From Nocardia vinacea (GTDB lineage: Bacteria > Actinomycetota > Actinomycetes > Mycobacteriales > Mycobacteriaceae): a stretch of DNA of 64,000 nt. The position numbers and the translations under genes were made by a program. How positions within the stretch are numbered: the stretch's first letter is position 1; the number at the start of each line of letters is the position of its first letter. Positions 18,201 through 25,663 of the stretch are shown one piece after another. The notes under the pieces are model-generated. The model saw only the letters and a list, made by a program, of their open reading frames with translations, searched no databases and was not told the DNA's origin. The stretch is from assembly GCF_035920345.1 (NCBI RefSeq), contig NZ_CP109149.1, forward strand, positions 62,001 to 126,000. Direction: 5' to 3'.

Positions 18201-21158
18201 AGTGGTCGGTACGTAGGCGTGGTTGGTGTGCGCGCCGCGGGTCATCGCGACATACAACTGCGCGCGAGTCTCGTATCCGGTCAGCGCTACGTGACACGTT
18301 TCAGCGGTCACTCCTTGCGCCGAATCGATCGTTGTCGCGTACCCGAGACGCACAAACGTGGACACATATCGCGCGGGAAGTGCCACCGTGTGACCGCGTT
18401 CGCGACCCGAACGCAGGTGCGTGACCGCCAGGCTTCCGTCGTCGTGCACGTCGGAAACGATCCATCGATACCCATTGCGAACCCAATCCCGATCGCCCAC
18501 ACGCAGTCGTCGATCGTTGCGCCGGGTCAGGATCGTGTCACCCACCGACGCGCGAAGCCCATCGGCGAGTACGCATTCCGGCCCGACATGTGCACCGGAA
18601 CGAGCGATCCGATCCTGGCGAGCGCGCTGGTTGAGCTCACCGACGATGTCGTGGGTGGCCGCGAGCATGATGCTGTCGCGACCGCCCAGGTGGTCATCGA
18701 TCCACCCGGTGTAGGTGTCGTCGTGAGTCGTAGCAGCAGAGCCGGAGTGGATGCGGCGGTGATCGAGGTAGAACCCGAGCGCGGCCGGATCCCCCTCGCG
18801 TAACAGCAAACTCGCCGATGCTTCGCCCGGTGAGGTGAAGCGCACGACGTGGCTGAGGGTGAGCGCGCTGTTATTGGTGGCGGTGTTCATGTCGGTGTGG
18901 GCGCCACCGGCCTCGATGGAGGGCAACTGTTTCGGGTCACCGAGGCAGCGGATCGTCGCGTCGCGTCCGGCGAGGAATTGGAGCAGACGTAGGCGTTTGA
19001 GGTTCCCGATTTTGATGTGTTCGTCGACGATCACCAACGTGTCGGAGTCGATTTGCAGCACCCATTGGGGCAGTGACGGTGGTGGCCGGTTCCCGTCGCG
19101 GGCAAGGTTTTCTAGTGTCGGTGTGTGGCGGCCCAGGACGTCGAGGACTTTGTCGACGGTCTCCACCCGTGCCCCGATCGAGGTACCCAACTCCGCTGCC
19201 GCGGCCGCGGTGGGTGCTAGACCGAGGACGGTGCCGCCGCTGGCGTGCCAGGCGTCGGCGAGTACGCGCATGGCGGTGGTTTTGCCGGTGCCGGCGGGTG
19301 CGTCGATGGCGTGCACGCGCAGCGGGGAGGTCGCGAATCCGTGTATGGCCGCGATCTGTCCGGCGTTGAGCTGTTTGTCGGGGTGGGTGGTGTTGTAGGC
19401 GTGTACCGCTTGTTCGATGGTGGCGGAAGGGATTTGGCGGCCTCCGGGTTGGACGGCGAGGTCGATCAACTGCTGGGTGACACCCAGTACGTGCTTGGAG
19501 GTGTAGACCTGAGACCCGGCGCGGGTGTGCACGCTGGTGCCGTCACGGCGGGCGAACATCACCGGCACCGCTTGTAGTCGCGGCTCGTCGGCGATATCGG
19601 GATCTCCACGCGCGATCACCGAACTAGGTGAGAGCGCCTCGGCGACGACGGCTTCGGCGATGCGTTCCCACTCACCGAGGCGGATGTGTCCGCGGATTTG
19701 GCGTTCGGTTTCGCTGCGGATGTGGTGATGTTGCCATGTCGAACGCTGCGCCGACACCGTCTCGACCACCGTCTCGGCGGTGCGCGCGATCCACGCCCCA
19801 TCGACCGCCGTACGCGCCCGCCGCACCGGATTCAGAGCGGCGGAAACCATCCGCGCCACCGCTTCGCGGCCACCCAACTCCGTGAGGGCTTGGGCGCGCC
19901 AGTCGCTGCGCTGCTGGGCTCGTGAGCGCATGCGGTGTTTGTCGGGACGGGTTTGCAGGGTCGCGCGGTCCATCAAATCGAACGTCTCCGCCGGTAGCGG
20001 TTCGCGCCCGAGGCGGCGTTGGAACTCCACGGTGAGCCGTCCAAGATGTTTGGTGATCGCCGCATCACGCGCAGACCACAACTCGTTCAACCGGGTTGGG
20101 ATGCCGACAATTTCGCGGATCGGGCGTTTGGACGGGTCCAGGCCGGGCCGTTCTGTGAACTCCACACCCACCATGTCCCCGAGGAACAACTCCAGGCTGG
20201 TGTTGTAGATCTCGGAGACGGTGACCATGTGTTGGTAGATCATCGCGCCGTCGAGGGTGCGCCACTGCCCATCCAGTGTGCGCACGCGGTTGGCGATGAG
20301 CATGTGCGTGTGCAGGTCCGGGTCACCGGCACGGCTTTCTCGATGTGTGAACATCGCCGCTACCAGGCCCTCGACATCGACTTGGCGGACACCGTTGCGC
20401 CCCAGCCTGGTGAAGATCGCGTGCTGTTCCAGCCATCGCACTGCCACCTCGATCGCGGCGTGGTGGGCGTCTTCGATCTTCTCGGAGACCGACCTCGGTG
20501 CCAGCGCCCAGAGCGCGGAGACGGACTTGACGGGACTGAAGGTGATGTCGAAACCCGCGACAGCGGTCGCTTTCGGACGCGAGTTCCGTGCGACCCAGCT
20601 CGACAATTCACGCGCGTCCAAGGGGGCACGGTCGTACTGTTCGGTGAACATTTCCGTCGCGACTTCGGTGCGGATTCGTGCACGAATGTCATCGGGAATG
20701 TTGTCATCGAGGTCTGAACCGTTCGCGGTGTTGTGTTCTTCGTAGGCTTGCGCGCACCGTTTCCGGTATTCGGTGACGTCGGAATAGACCCGGAAAGGAT
20801 GCCCCAACTTCGATGCTTTATCGGCCGCGCGCGAGGCGTCTTTGATTTTCGCACCCGCATCTATCTGCTCGTCGAACACGCGCGCTTCGATGGCGTCGGC
20901 GTTGGGGTGGCGACCCAACCCGAACAGGGACTTCATCTGATCCTCGGTGACCTCGTCACCGAGCCCGATCCCCAACGCCGCCAACCCCGTACCGTGCCAA
21001 CGCCCCGGCGACTCCCCATGAACCGAGTAATAGTCGGCCAGGCTGGATCGGCCGCGAGCGGGATCATCATTCGCGGCCACATTACGCAGGTAATACTGAT
21101 AGCCATTTCCTGCGACGACTTTATGCAATGTCGCGGTCATACCTCCAGCAAGCACCAC
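15207..21158 (-). CDS. traA: MOBF-type conjugative relaxase-helicase (TraA/TrwC-like)
   Basis: 1983 aa. The N-terminal TrwC relaxase domain has tyrosines at 43-44 (ADYYSVHG) and the metal-binding histidines H272, H283 and H285 (PDLHTH). A RecD-like helicase follows, with Walker A APAGTGKT near residue 620 and VIVDE downstream. The C-terminal ~500 residues contain a CxC..C..CxxC zinc-type site (about 1645-1673), shared with the gene at 22625. The last part is a coiled coil with an acidic end. It would nick oriT, pilot and unwind the transferred strand. GTG 21158 is the longest start; ATG 21140 fits the family N-terminus (TATLHKVVAGNGY) better but has GGAGG only one base away. Confidence 0.92.
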   Translation of the reverse strand: MVLAGGMTATLHKVVAGNGYQYYLRNVAANDDPARGRSSLADYYSVHGESPGRWHGTGLAALGIGLGDEVTEDQMKSLFGLGRHPNADAIEARVFDEQIDAGAKIKDASRAADKASKLGHPFRVYSDVTEYRKRCAQAYEEHNTANGSDLDDNIPDDIRARIRTEVATEMFTEQYDRAPLDARELSSWVARNSRPKATAVAGFDITFSPVKSVSALWALAPRSVSEKIEDAHHAAIEVAVRWLEQHAIFTRLGRNGVRQVDVEGLVAAMFTHRESRAGDPDLHTHMLIANRVRTLDGQWRTLDGAMIYQHMVTVSEIYNTSLELFLGDMVGVEFTERPGLDPSKRPIREIVGIPTRLNELWSARDAAITKHLGRLTVEFQRRLGREPLPAETFDLMDRATLQTRPDKHRMRSRAQQRSDWRAQALTELGGREAVARMVSAALNPVRRARTAVDGAWIARTAETVVETVSAQRSTWQHHHIRSETERQIRGHIRLGEWERIAEAVVAEALSPSSVIARGDPDIADEPRLQAVPVMFARRDGTSVHTRAGSQVYTSKHVLGVTQQLIDLAVQPGGRQIPSATIEQAVHAYNTTHPDKQLNAGQIAAIHGFATSPLRVHAIDAPAGTGKTTAMRVLADAWHASGGTVLGLAPTAAAAAELGTSIGARVETVDKVLDVLGRHTPTLENLARDGNRPPPSLPQWVLQIDSDTLVIVDEHIKIGNLKRLRLLQFLAGRDATIRCLGDPKQLPSIEAGGAHTDMNTATNNSALTLSHVVRFTSPGEASASLLLREGDPAALGFYLDHRRIHSGSAATTHDDTYTGWIDDHLGGRDSIMLAATHDIVGELNQRARQDRIARSGAHVGPECVLADGLRASVGDTILTRRNDRRLRVGDRDWVRNGYRWIVSDVHDDGSLAVTHLRSGRERGHTVALPARYVSTFVRLGYATTIDSAQGVTAETCHVALTGYETRAQLYVAMTRGAHTNHAYVPTTLDGSEASFYSEPAVFPRTAVEVLLRIFGRDGTQKSAHTELRDALNPFRRIGRAVNIYLDAIGVAAENALGADGLAALDDAAEALRAGLTDCPAYPILRQHLASIALTGADPIPALHTAAAGRELDTADDVAAVLDWRLDPSGAHSCGVGPLPWTRGLPRGLDEDTDSGQLAARARIVADLATAIRTEARDWTAATAPFWARTLIGSDPKLLADLAVWRASLHVDDRDLRPTGPARRTTLEREHQQLLDAQVIDAIGDIDRPVTTWSPVVKQLDERITTDPYWPTLADKIDLADRAGIDIKTRLCDAAALRPLPDEMPAAALWSRLELEPSALDHATGDRDLRPPWTTELHDILGTDTGDRIIHDPAWPRIVAAIDRATGTDWTPYELLTTAHELLQAAQPDNTRALRPDQLASALAWRIDALLHHNPTANQPDREPEPQAHVVGGSDRPSNTTTGDRPETRPHSGDFEAEGIPVDIGEIAELLRTGQIRTAAAAFRELTDNVADEQRAIIERVAETLYHYAFPIALARLRYAADQFPEHRALIESCTPSSDPHVYQPATESAAPRYRRDQRHEAARDNPTRTESSRSDMIPQPIDEDSANAVEDYLDTRANVDDNPFDQPLPEGVPHHYDRDVIPESQPDGYVLDYDLAAVPDSHGLSCVCCGLERARIDITPISLRRSDDGLCGDCRDNNEPGIPDHDPTDHIQARCDHIAAIHPPEAARAILRRDWRASGPVARARITAWTTAHPLPEPVTTPTLDALGVLSETELHQSINDLYQCIALADTDAFIYNPHVNQPDPHDEEAGRHQQEARQAIHNARTSIREFEDAERAVRAVTTQIDSARTTLVDTPVYRRSQLRALNTQIASLETERQRRTNLRDSARTTARNAQRRALQIAGPAEEWEQILTADSQPASTSTTSQPAEIDPAEQAHAARIADFEQQLEQLLSEQHRRTQLNPIEADIEQQLRQQLSGPDDESFDYFDDPVDISQAQHEHDFGL

Positions 21159-21655
21159 ATCCGCGATAAAAGCCAGACTCGCAATTCACCTAATTATCGG
21201 CAAATCAAACAAAACCCCTGGTCGTTATAAAATTGTGACAGCTGTGGGCGCTGGGGAACTATAAATGATGCGTCAACAATCTTCGAGTCGGTGCAAGAGT
21301 GTCGCGCGGTAGCAGTTCCTGATAGTCCACCTGGGAGACCGCGACGTCGTCGCGTTTCAGGCGATAGTCCCGGTTCGCCCCCTCGATGCAAGAGGTCTAT
21401 TTGTGGAGATGAGGGGAGTGGGGTGGTGGGGGTGAAGGTGTGCGTGGTGGAGGAGTAGTAGGTAGGGGTGAGTGCGGTGCGTGGTGGTGTGGGTGTGGTG
21501 GCGAGTGTAGTTGGGGCGTGAGGGTGGGGTTGGTGATTCGGTGAGGGCTGGTGGTGGCCGGTCGGTCGCGGGAGTGGGCACCGCGACGGACCGGGGTATC
21601 GAGGGACGCGGATGGTCTGGGTGGCGGGAGTCGCTGTGTGCGAGCGGGTTCCGAA
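21159..21655. other. Region upstream of relaxase: GT-rich tract and a possible gene remnant
   Basis: About 21400-21535 is extremely G/T-rich on the plus strand (runs such as GGGGTGGTGGGGGTG) and low in C. On the minus strand, 21259-21396 is open with a protein-like reading (YRLKRDDVAVSQVDYQELL) but no start codon after the preceding stop, so it may be the 3' end of a lost gene. No complete gene is convincing. The position next to the relaxase makes it a candidate transfer-origin region. Confidence 0.35.
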
Positions 21656-21814
21656 CTATCTCGCGTCGGGTTCGGTGGCGGTTGTGGTGGAACACCCGCA
21701 ACGGCAGCGAGATTCGGTCAGGGGGCGTATCCAATGCGCGAGGATGGCGAGCCAGCACAGGATCCAGATCGAGGAGTAGTGGTCGGAGAGGAAGTCGAGC
21801 CAGGGGTTGGTCAA
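21656..21814 (-). CDS. Short single-pass membrane protein (TTG start)
   Basis: 52 aa. TTG at 21814 is preceded by GGAGGT seven bases away, one of the best ribosome sites in the region, and overlaps the stop of the upstream frame (TTGA). Residues ~15-29 (SIWILCWLAILAHWI) are a transmembrane segment; the C-terminus has CRCGC and a hydrophilic tail. Similar tiny membrane proteins occur in plasmid transfer modules. Function unknown. Confidence 0.6.
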   Translation of the reverse strand: MTNPWLDFLSDHYSSIWILCWLAILAHWIRPLTESRCRCGCSTTTATEPDAR

Positions 21815-22035
21815 GGTATGTACCTCCAAGGCGGAGCGGGAGTGAGGGGGATTGCGGTGGCTGGCGTCCGCCGCAGGAGCACGACACCGCGGCGGACCGG
21901 AGACGTGAGACCCGTTGCGGGAGGGCTGGTGCGGAGACGACCTGGGGCAAGCTGCAATGTGTGGAGGTCGCGGTACTCGCCGCGCAGGTCGTCGATGTCG
22001 CGCGTTCGTGGGGTGTAGGGCGTGCGGTCGCTCGT
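21811..22035 (-). CDS. Possible 74-aa protein with ACG where ATG is expected
   Basis: The frame begins ACG AGC GAC after AAAGGGACTCTCA. The same leader (AGGACTCTCA) precedes the ATG of the DUF4192 gene at 31721, so ACG probably replaces ATG. The first residues read DRTPYTPRTRDIDDLRGEYR, then become basic and Pro-rich. The stop overlaps the TTG of the 52-aa gene by four bases, like other coupled genes here. It is either a gene with a mutated start codon or a decaying one. A hairpin at 21866-21897 lies inside. Confidence 0.35.
   Translation of the reverse strand, partial: TSDRTPYTPRTRDIDDLRGEYRDLHTLQLAPGRLRTSPPATGLTSPVRRGVVLLRRTPATAIPLTPAPPWRYIP
21866..21897. repeat. Hairpin, copy 1 of repeated element
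   Basis: GTCCGCCGC (21866-21874) pairs with GCGGCGGAC (21889-21897). The loop and right flank (GACACCGCGGCGGACCGG) match the hairpin at 22563-22600 almost base for base. Confidence 0.5.
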
Positions 22036-22141
22036 TGAGAGTCCCTTTCGATTGGGGGTGGCTGGATGGTGGCCGTGGTGGCCCTCGACTCGGTCGCCCC
22101 CCTGACCGGGGACGGAGTTGAGCTGTGGTGAGGGCGGTCGG

Positions 22142-22531
22142 TCAGCTCGGTGGGGCGGGGATGGGTGTCCATCCGACCGATGCGCAGGCGTAGCAGCGGT
22201 CATCGAGAGCGACGACATCTCCGACGGACAGCGACCGCAACGGTTTGGCGTACCAGGCGTCGGTGTGGGCGTGGTCGTCGTCGTGGTCGGGATGGTCGTT
22301 GAACGTGGCGAAGACTCGTTCGAGCAACACCTCGTCGGTGGTTGGTCGGTCGATGGGCATGAGGTAGGCGTAGGCCAGTGCCAGCAATGCGTCGGGCTGA
22401 TATCCAGTGAGCATCGCGGTCGTGGCGGTGTTGAGATAGACGCGCACCCGGACCTCACTGCGGCGGGTCGGGTGCAGCGCGCGATACAGCACGCGCAGGA
22501 TGCGGCGCGCTCGGGTGGGCAGTTGGTGCAT
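22142..22531 (-). CDS. Hypothetical plasmid-module protein
   Basis: 129 aa. A basic N-terminus is followed by VRVYLNTATTAMLTGYQPDALLALAYAYL-type helices (split by Gly/Pro), a His/Asp-rich stretch (HPDHDDDHAH) that could bind metal, and a compact RSLSVGDVVALDD segment with CYACASVGW at the end. The pattern is one I associate with short proteins on actinobacterial plasmids and conjugative elements. It lies between the relaxase region and its C-terminal paralogue, all on the minus strand. Function unknown. Confidence 0.65.
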   Translation of the reverse strand: MHQLPTRARRILRVLYRALHPTRRSEVRVRVYLNTATTAMLTGYQPDALLALAYAYLMPIDRPTTDEVLLERVFATFNDHPDHDDDHAHTDAWYAKPLRSLSVGDVVALDDRCYACASVGWTPIPAPPS

Positions 22532-22562
22532 GACGGTGCTCCTGTGATTCGGGGTTGGTGGA

Positions 22563-22600
22563 CCGGTCCGCCGCGGGGAGTCGACACCGCGGCGGACCGG
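22563..22600. repeat. Perfect 14-bp inverted repeat hairpin, copy 2
   Basis: CCGGTCCGCCGCGG (22563-22576) and its exact reverse complement (22587-22600) are separated by ten bases. It sits in the 93-base gap between the 22625 and 22142 genes. It could be a terminator or a transfer-origin hairpin; the near-copy at 21861-21900 favours a sequence-specific role. Confidence 0.6.
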
Positions 22601-22624
22601 CGAACGAGGAGTGTTGGGCGAGGA

Positions 22625-24166
22625 TCAGGCCGCGCGGGTGCGCGCGGAAACCAACCCGAGGTCGATCCGGCAACCGGTGCAGTAGTTGTCGGCGTGGACA
22701 ACACCGTTTCGGGCGCAGGCGTCGCAGCGGCCGATGCGCTGTCCGGCTCCCAGTGCCGAGCTACGGCGCGGGCGGCGGGAGGCGCTGCGGTGCGGTGCGG
22801 GTGCGGGCTGGTCGAGGTTGCCTGCCATCCAGCGCGTGATCAGCCGCCAGGTCGGTCCGGTATTCGCGGCGGCGGCCCGGATGCGGTCCAGCAGCAGCCG
22901 CGCCTGCTGCGGGTGGGTGGCTGCGATGTGGGCGCAGCGGGACTCCACGTAGGAGCGAAGGCCGAAGCCAGCGGGCAGCGCGGGGATACCGGGGTGCCCG
23001 TCGGCGCGGCACACATCGCACAGCCCGTCGTCGCTGACCGGGTGACTGTCGCGGGCGTGGTGGGGTCGGCGGTCGGCGGCGGCGCGGTCGATCCAGCAGT
23101 TGACGCACGGCCACCCGAGGTAGGGGGTCACCGCGGCGAGGTCGTAGTCGAGGCCCGAGCCCTGCCAGGTGGATTCGGTGACGTCGAGTTCGGTGTAGGG
23201 CAGGTACTCGTCGCGATCGCTGGGGACGGGGATGCCGGTGCGCCGGGCCGCGAAACGGGCTTGGTCGGCTGTGGTGATCGCGGGCGGCAAGACGGCACGA
23301 GCCCACCGGCTCCGTGCCCGTCGCGCACCAGGCGAGGGCTCGGTGTCGGCATCATGGCCGCGCAGGAAGTCGCGGGCGGCGGCGTCGAGGCCGCTGTGGT
23401 GAGCGTGGTGTCCGATGTGACGCTCAGGCGTTTCGGGGGCAAGCAGGTGGCGGTCGGCCTCGGTGTAGCAGCTCGCGATGTGCAGGAAGTAGCTGCGCTC
23501 CCACAGCTCGGCTTGCACGTGCGCCCACAGCAGGTCGGCTCGTTTACGTGGTTCGGGCACCGGTGGGGTGCGGTCGGTCTCGGGTGCGGTATCGATCCCG
23601 TACAGGCGGTGAGCGGCGTAGTCGGCCCACTCGTGTTCGCGGCGTTCGGCCACGGCGAGGTCGCGGTCACGGTGGCGCAGACTGACCGGCGCAGGTGCGG
23701 GGATGCGGGCGCGGCGTGCGGCAATGGCCTGCGGGCGCAGGCGCGCGGCGTCGGTGGCCGCCGACGGGGTGGCGGTGAGCCGGTCGCGGTTGCGGCGGTC
23801 GCGGATGGAGCGGCGCACCCATTCGGCGGCCTCGATCGAGGTGTCGTTGTGTTGGGGGAGTTCGGGGCGGTAGAGGCCGGGGTCGCCATCGGCGGTGTGG
23901 TCGATGATCATCTCGCGCAGTTCGGGGCGGCTCTTGGCCATCCATCCCAACCGGCGGGCGGCGACCTTGTAGGGGGCGCGCGTCATGAGGTCCGCGACGC
24001 GGTCGAGGAATTCGCGTTCGGCCGGGGTGGCCAGGGCCAAAACGTGGCTGAAACGCTCACGCGCGGTGTCTGGGTTGACCTCGAGCAGGTATTCGATCTC
24101 ACCGAGCGCGGTGGCGAACGGGGAAACCTCGGTGGTGGTGTCAGCGCTGGGCAATGTTGCGGTCAT
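22625..24166 (-). CDS. Stand-alone paralogue of the relaxase C-terminal domain
   Basis: 513 aa. It follows the same order as relaxase residues ~1480-1740: a helical GEIEYLLEVN / FLDRVADLM block, ATDAARLRPQAIAARRAR, a SGLDYDLAAV element, a zinc-type site CVNC..C.VC and a CAHIAATHPQQARLLLDRI helix. The relaxase has matching GEIAELL, IERVAETL, LDYDLAAV, CVCC..CGDC and CDHIAAIHPPEAARAIL. A second CxxC pair (CDAC, CTGC) closes the protein. It has no relaxase or helicase domain. Probably an accessory nucleic-acid or protein-binding factor of the transfer machinery. Confidence 0.7.
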   Translation of the reverse strand: MTATLPSADTTTEVSPFATALGEIEYLLEVNPDTARERFSHVLALATPAEREFLDRVADLMTRAPYKVAARRLGWMAKSRPELREMIIDHTADGDPGLYRPELPQHNDTSIEAAEWVRRSIRDRRNRDRLTATPSAATDAARLRPQAIAARRARIPAPAPVSLRHRDRDLAVAERREHEWADYAAHRLYGIDTAPETDRTPPVPEPRKRADLLWAHVQAELWERSYFLHIASCYTEADRHLLAPETPERHIGHHAHHSGLDAAARDFLRGHDADTEPSPGARRARSRWARAVLPPAITTADQARFAARRTGIPVPSDRDEYLPYTELDVTESTWQGSGLDYDLAAVTPYLGWPCVNCWIDRAAADRRPHHARDSHPVSDDGLCDVCRADGHPGIPALPAGFGLRSYVESRCAHIAATHPQQARLLLDRIRAAAANTGPTWRLITRWMAGNLDQPAPAPHRSASRRPRRSSALGAGQRIGRCDACARNGVVHADNYCTGCRIDLGLVSARTRAA

Positions 24167-24169
24167 CAC

Positions 24170-24681
24170 GGTTCCTGTTCAGTCGAAGAGACAGCTCGGC
24201 CCCGCACCGGACGCACACGAGCACGCACCCCGGCACGGGGCTGGGCGGCTGGTCGTCTGACCCGCCTGAGTGCGGCCGACCAGGGTGGGAGCCCGACACA
24301 GCGGAGGGAACGCGCCGGATCGGGCGGCACCGAATTCGCGGGCGCTGAGCACCGGGCCGCCGCCTCGCGCTGGTGGCGTGGCGCGGGCGAATTCGGTGAC
24401 GGGCGGGCGCGGGCCCGCAGACGTGGCGGGAGCACACCCTGGTAGCACTCAGAAAGGCGGGGCAGATGGCCAGACGGTCAGCCCTCACTCACTGCCACAC
24501 TCGAGTTTTCACGCAATCAGCGGCGCAGCGATGGCGGCCTAACGTGTCGGAGCAGGTTCATGTGCGGGGCGGATTCACCGCGACGGCGCGACTTGCGAGG
24601 GTGCGCCCGCTGAGCTGGTAGCCCGCCCCGGCCTCTTTCTGCTTCCTGTTGACTGTGTCTTACTTCGCGGAACCGGATTGG
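24170..24681. other. Intergenic region with a spaced inverted repeat
   Basis: No convincing gene on either strand. CACCGAATTCGC (24328-24339) and its reverse complement (24387-24398) flank a GC-rich 47-base segment; such a long-loop inverted repeat could be a regulatory or processing site. The rest is GC-rich without clear structure. Confidence 0.4.
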
Positions 24682-25074
24682 TCAGGCCGCCAGTGGGTCT
24701 CGGTCGGCGAAGTATGAGTCGATCTCGGCTTCGGCGGCCTGTCGGTGGGCAGCGTCGCGGCTAAGGTGACGCAGATCCACGGCCGCGACCGGGTGGGGTG
24801 TGCGGCGGGCTCGGCGAGCAGCGACCGCTTCCGGTGCGGTGCGGGCGGCGTCGGTGGCGGCGGTCGCGATCGCGTGCAGGCGAAGATCACCGCCGGGTTC
24901 GCGGGCGGGGGTCCGCAGCCACGGGCCGAGTTCGTCCTCGATCGATACCGCGACAGCGTCGGCGACCTGGACGTAGTAGGGGTGGGGATCGAGGTCGTCG
25001 TCGAGCAGACGATCCAGATCACCGCCCCCGAGCCGAGTCACAGATGAGGTGGTGAGCGTGTTCGCGTAGAGCAT
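24682..25074 (-). CDS. Hypothetical protein sharing a motif with the 22625 protein
   Basis: 130 aa from ATG 25074 with GAGGAG upstream; the frame is open much further but without coding character. The C-terminal half reads ATDAARTAPEAVAARRARR then VDLRHLSRD and an acidic helix. It corresponds to ATDAARLRPQAIAARRAR and VSLRHRDRD in the 22625 protein, so it looks like a short relative of that module. No catalytic motif. Located between the module and the ssb remnant, same strand. Confidence 0.6.
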   Translation of the reverse strand: MLYANTLTTSSVTRLGGGDLDRLLDDDLDPHPYYVQVADAVAVSIEDELGPWLRTPAREPGGDLRLHAIATAATDAARTAPEAVAARRARRTPHPVAAVDLRHLSRDAAHRQAAEAEIDSYFADRDPLAA

Positions 25075-25187
25075 CGCGGTCTCCTCGTATGGGTGAGGTG
25101 GATGAACGGAATAAGGATCGAGTCGCGGCGATGTGCCGGACGGTCGAGGTCGACCATCGGGCACCGCTCTCGCGGAAGAGGCGGTGT

Positions 25188-25550
25188 TCACAACGGTGGC
25201 TCGTCGCCGGTGGGGGATCCGCCGCCGAAGGAACCCGCGCCGGTGAACGCCCACGGGTCGTCGCTGCCGGTGGTGCGGCTGCCGCCGGTGGCTGCTGCCG
25301 CGCCGACGAGGTCGCCGGAGCGGTCCTCGCGACTGCGGCGGTCGGTCGAGGAGCGGCTGAAGCCGTTGCCGCTGCCACCGACACCGCTGGTGCGGGAGAC
25401 CCGGTGAACTTTGGCGGTGGCGAACCGAAGCGACGCGCCGAGTTCGTCGACGTCGAGCTCAGTGGTGGTACGGCTCTGGCCGTCGTCGGTCTGCCAGCGG
25501 CGCTGCTTGAGACGGCCAGTCACAATCACGCGCGTGCCCCTGGTCAGGCT
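25188..25550 (-). pseudogene. 3' half of a split single-stranded DNA-binding protein gene
   Basis: Starting at the AGC codon at 25550, the frame reads [19 protein letters not shown], the second half of the OB fold, then a Gly/Ser-rich tail with DDPWAF and ends DEPPL, a variant of the SSB acidic tip. The N-terminal half is missing here and is found at 30149-30355. Joining the two gives a 189-codon ssb in frame, with AESLTR at the junction exactly as in the intact copy at 29486. The longer upstream frame (to 25694) is element sequence. Confidence 0.8.
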
Positions 25551-25663
25551 TAAGTAGACCTCTTTCACGAGTGTCCATAACGTCCGTACGGTTTGGATTT
25601 GGTCGGTAGTTCCTGCTACACAGACACCTCGTCTTGTTGTGTCGTTGTGGAGGAGGGTGGCCG

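Noticed and set aside
21357..22172. 271-codon minus frame
   Set aside because: Low-complexity Pro/Thr/His/Arg content produced by the GT-rich tract and it overlaps better-supported small genes in other frames.
22118..24445. 775-codon open frame on the plus strand
   Set aside because: It is antisense to the 22142 and 22625 genes, is Gly/Val/Arg-rich as expected of a GC-rich shadow frame, and has no domain; the minus-strand proteins have motifs shared with the relaxase.
24141..24488. Minus frame with CVLVCVRCGAEL as a zinc-ribbon protein
   Set aside because: It has a short Cys motif only, Pro/Arg-rich remainder, no ribosome site and overlaps the start of the 22625 gene.
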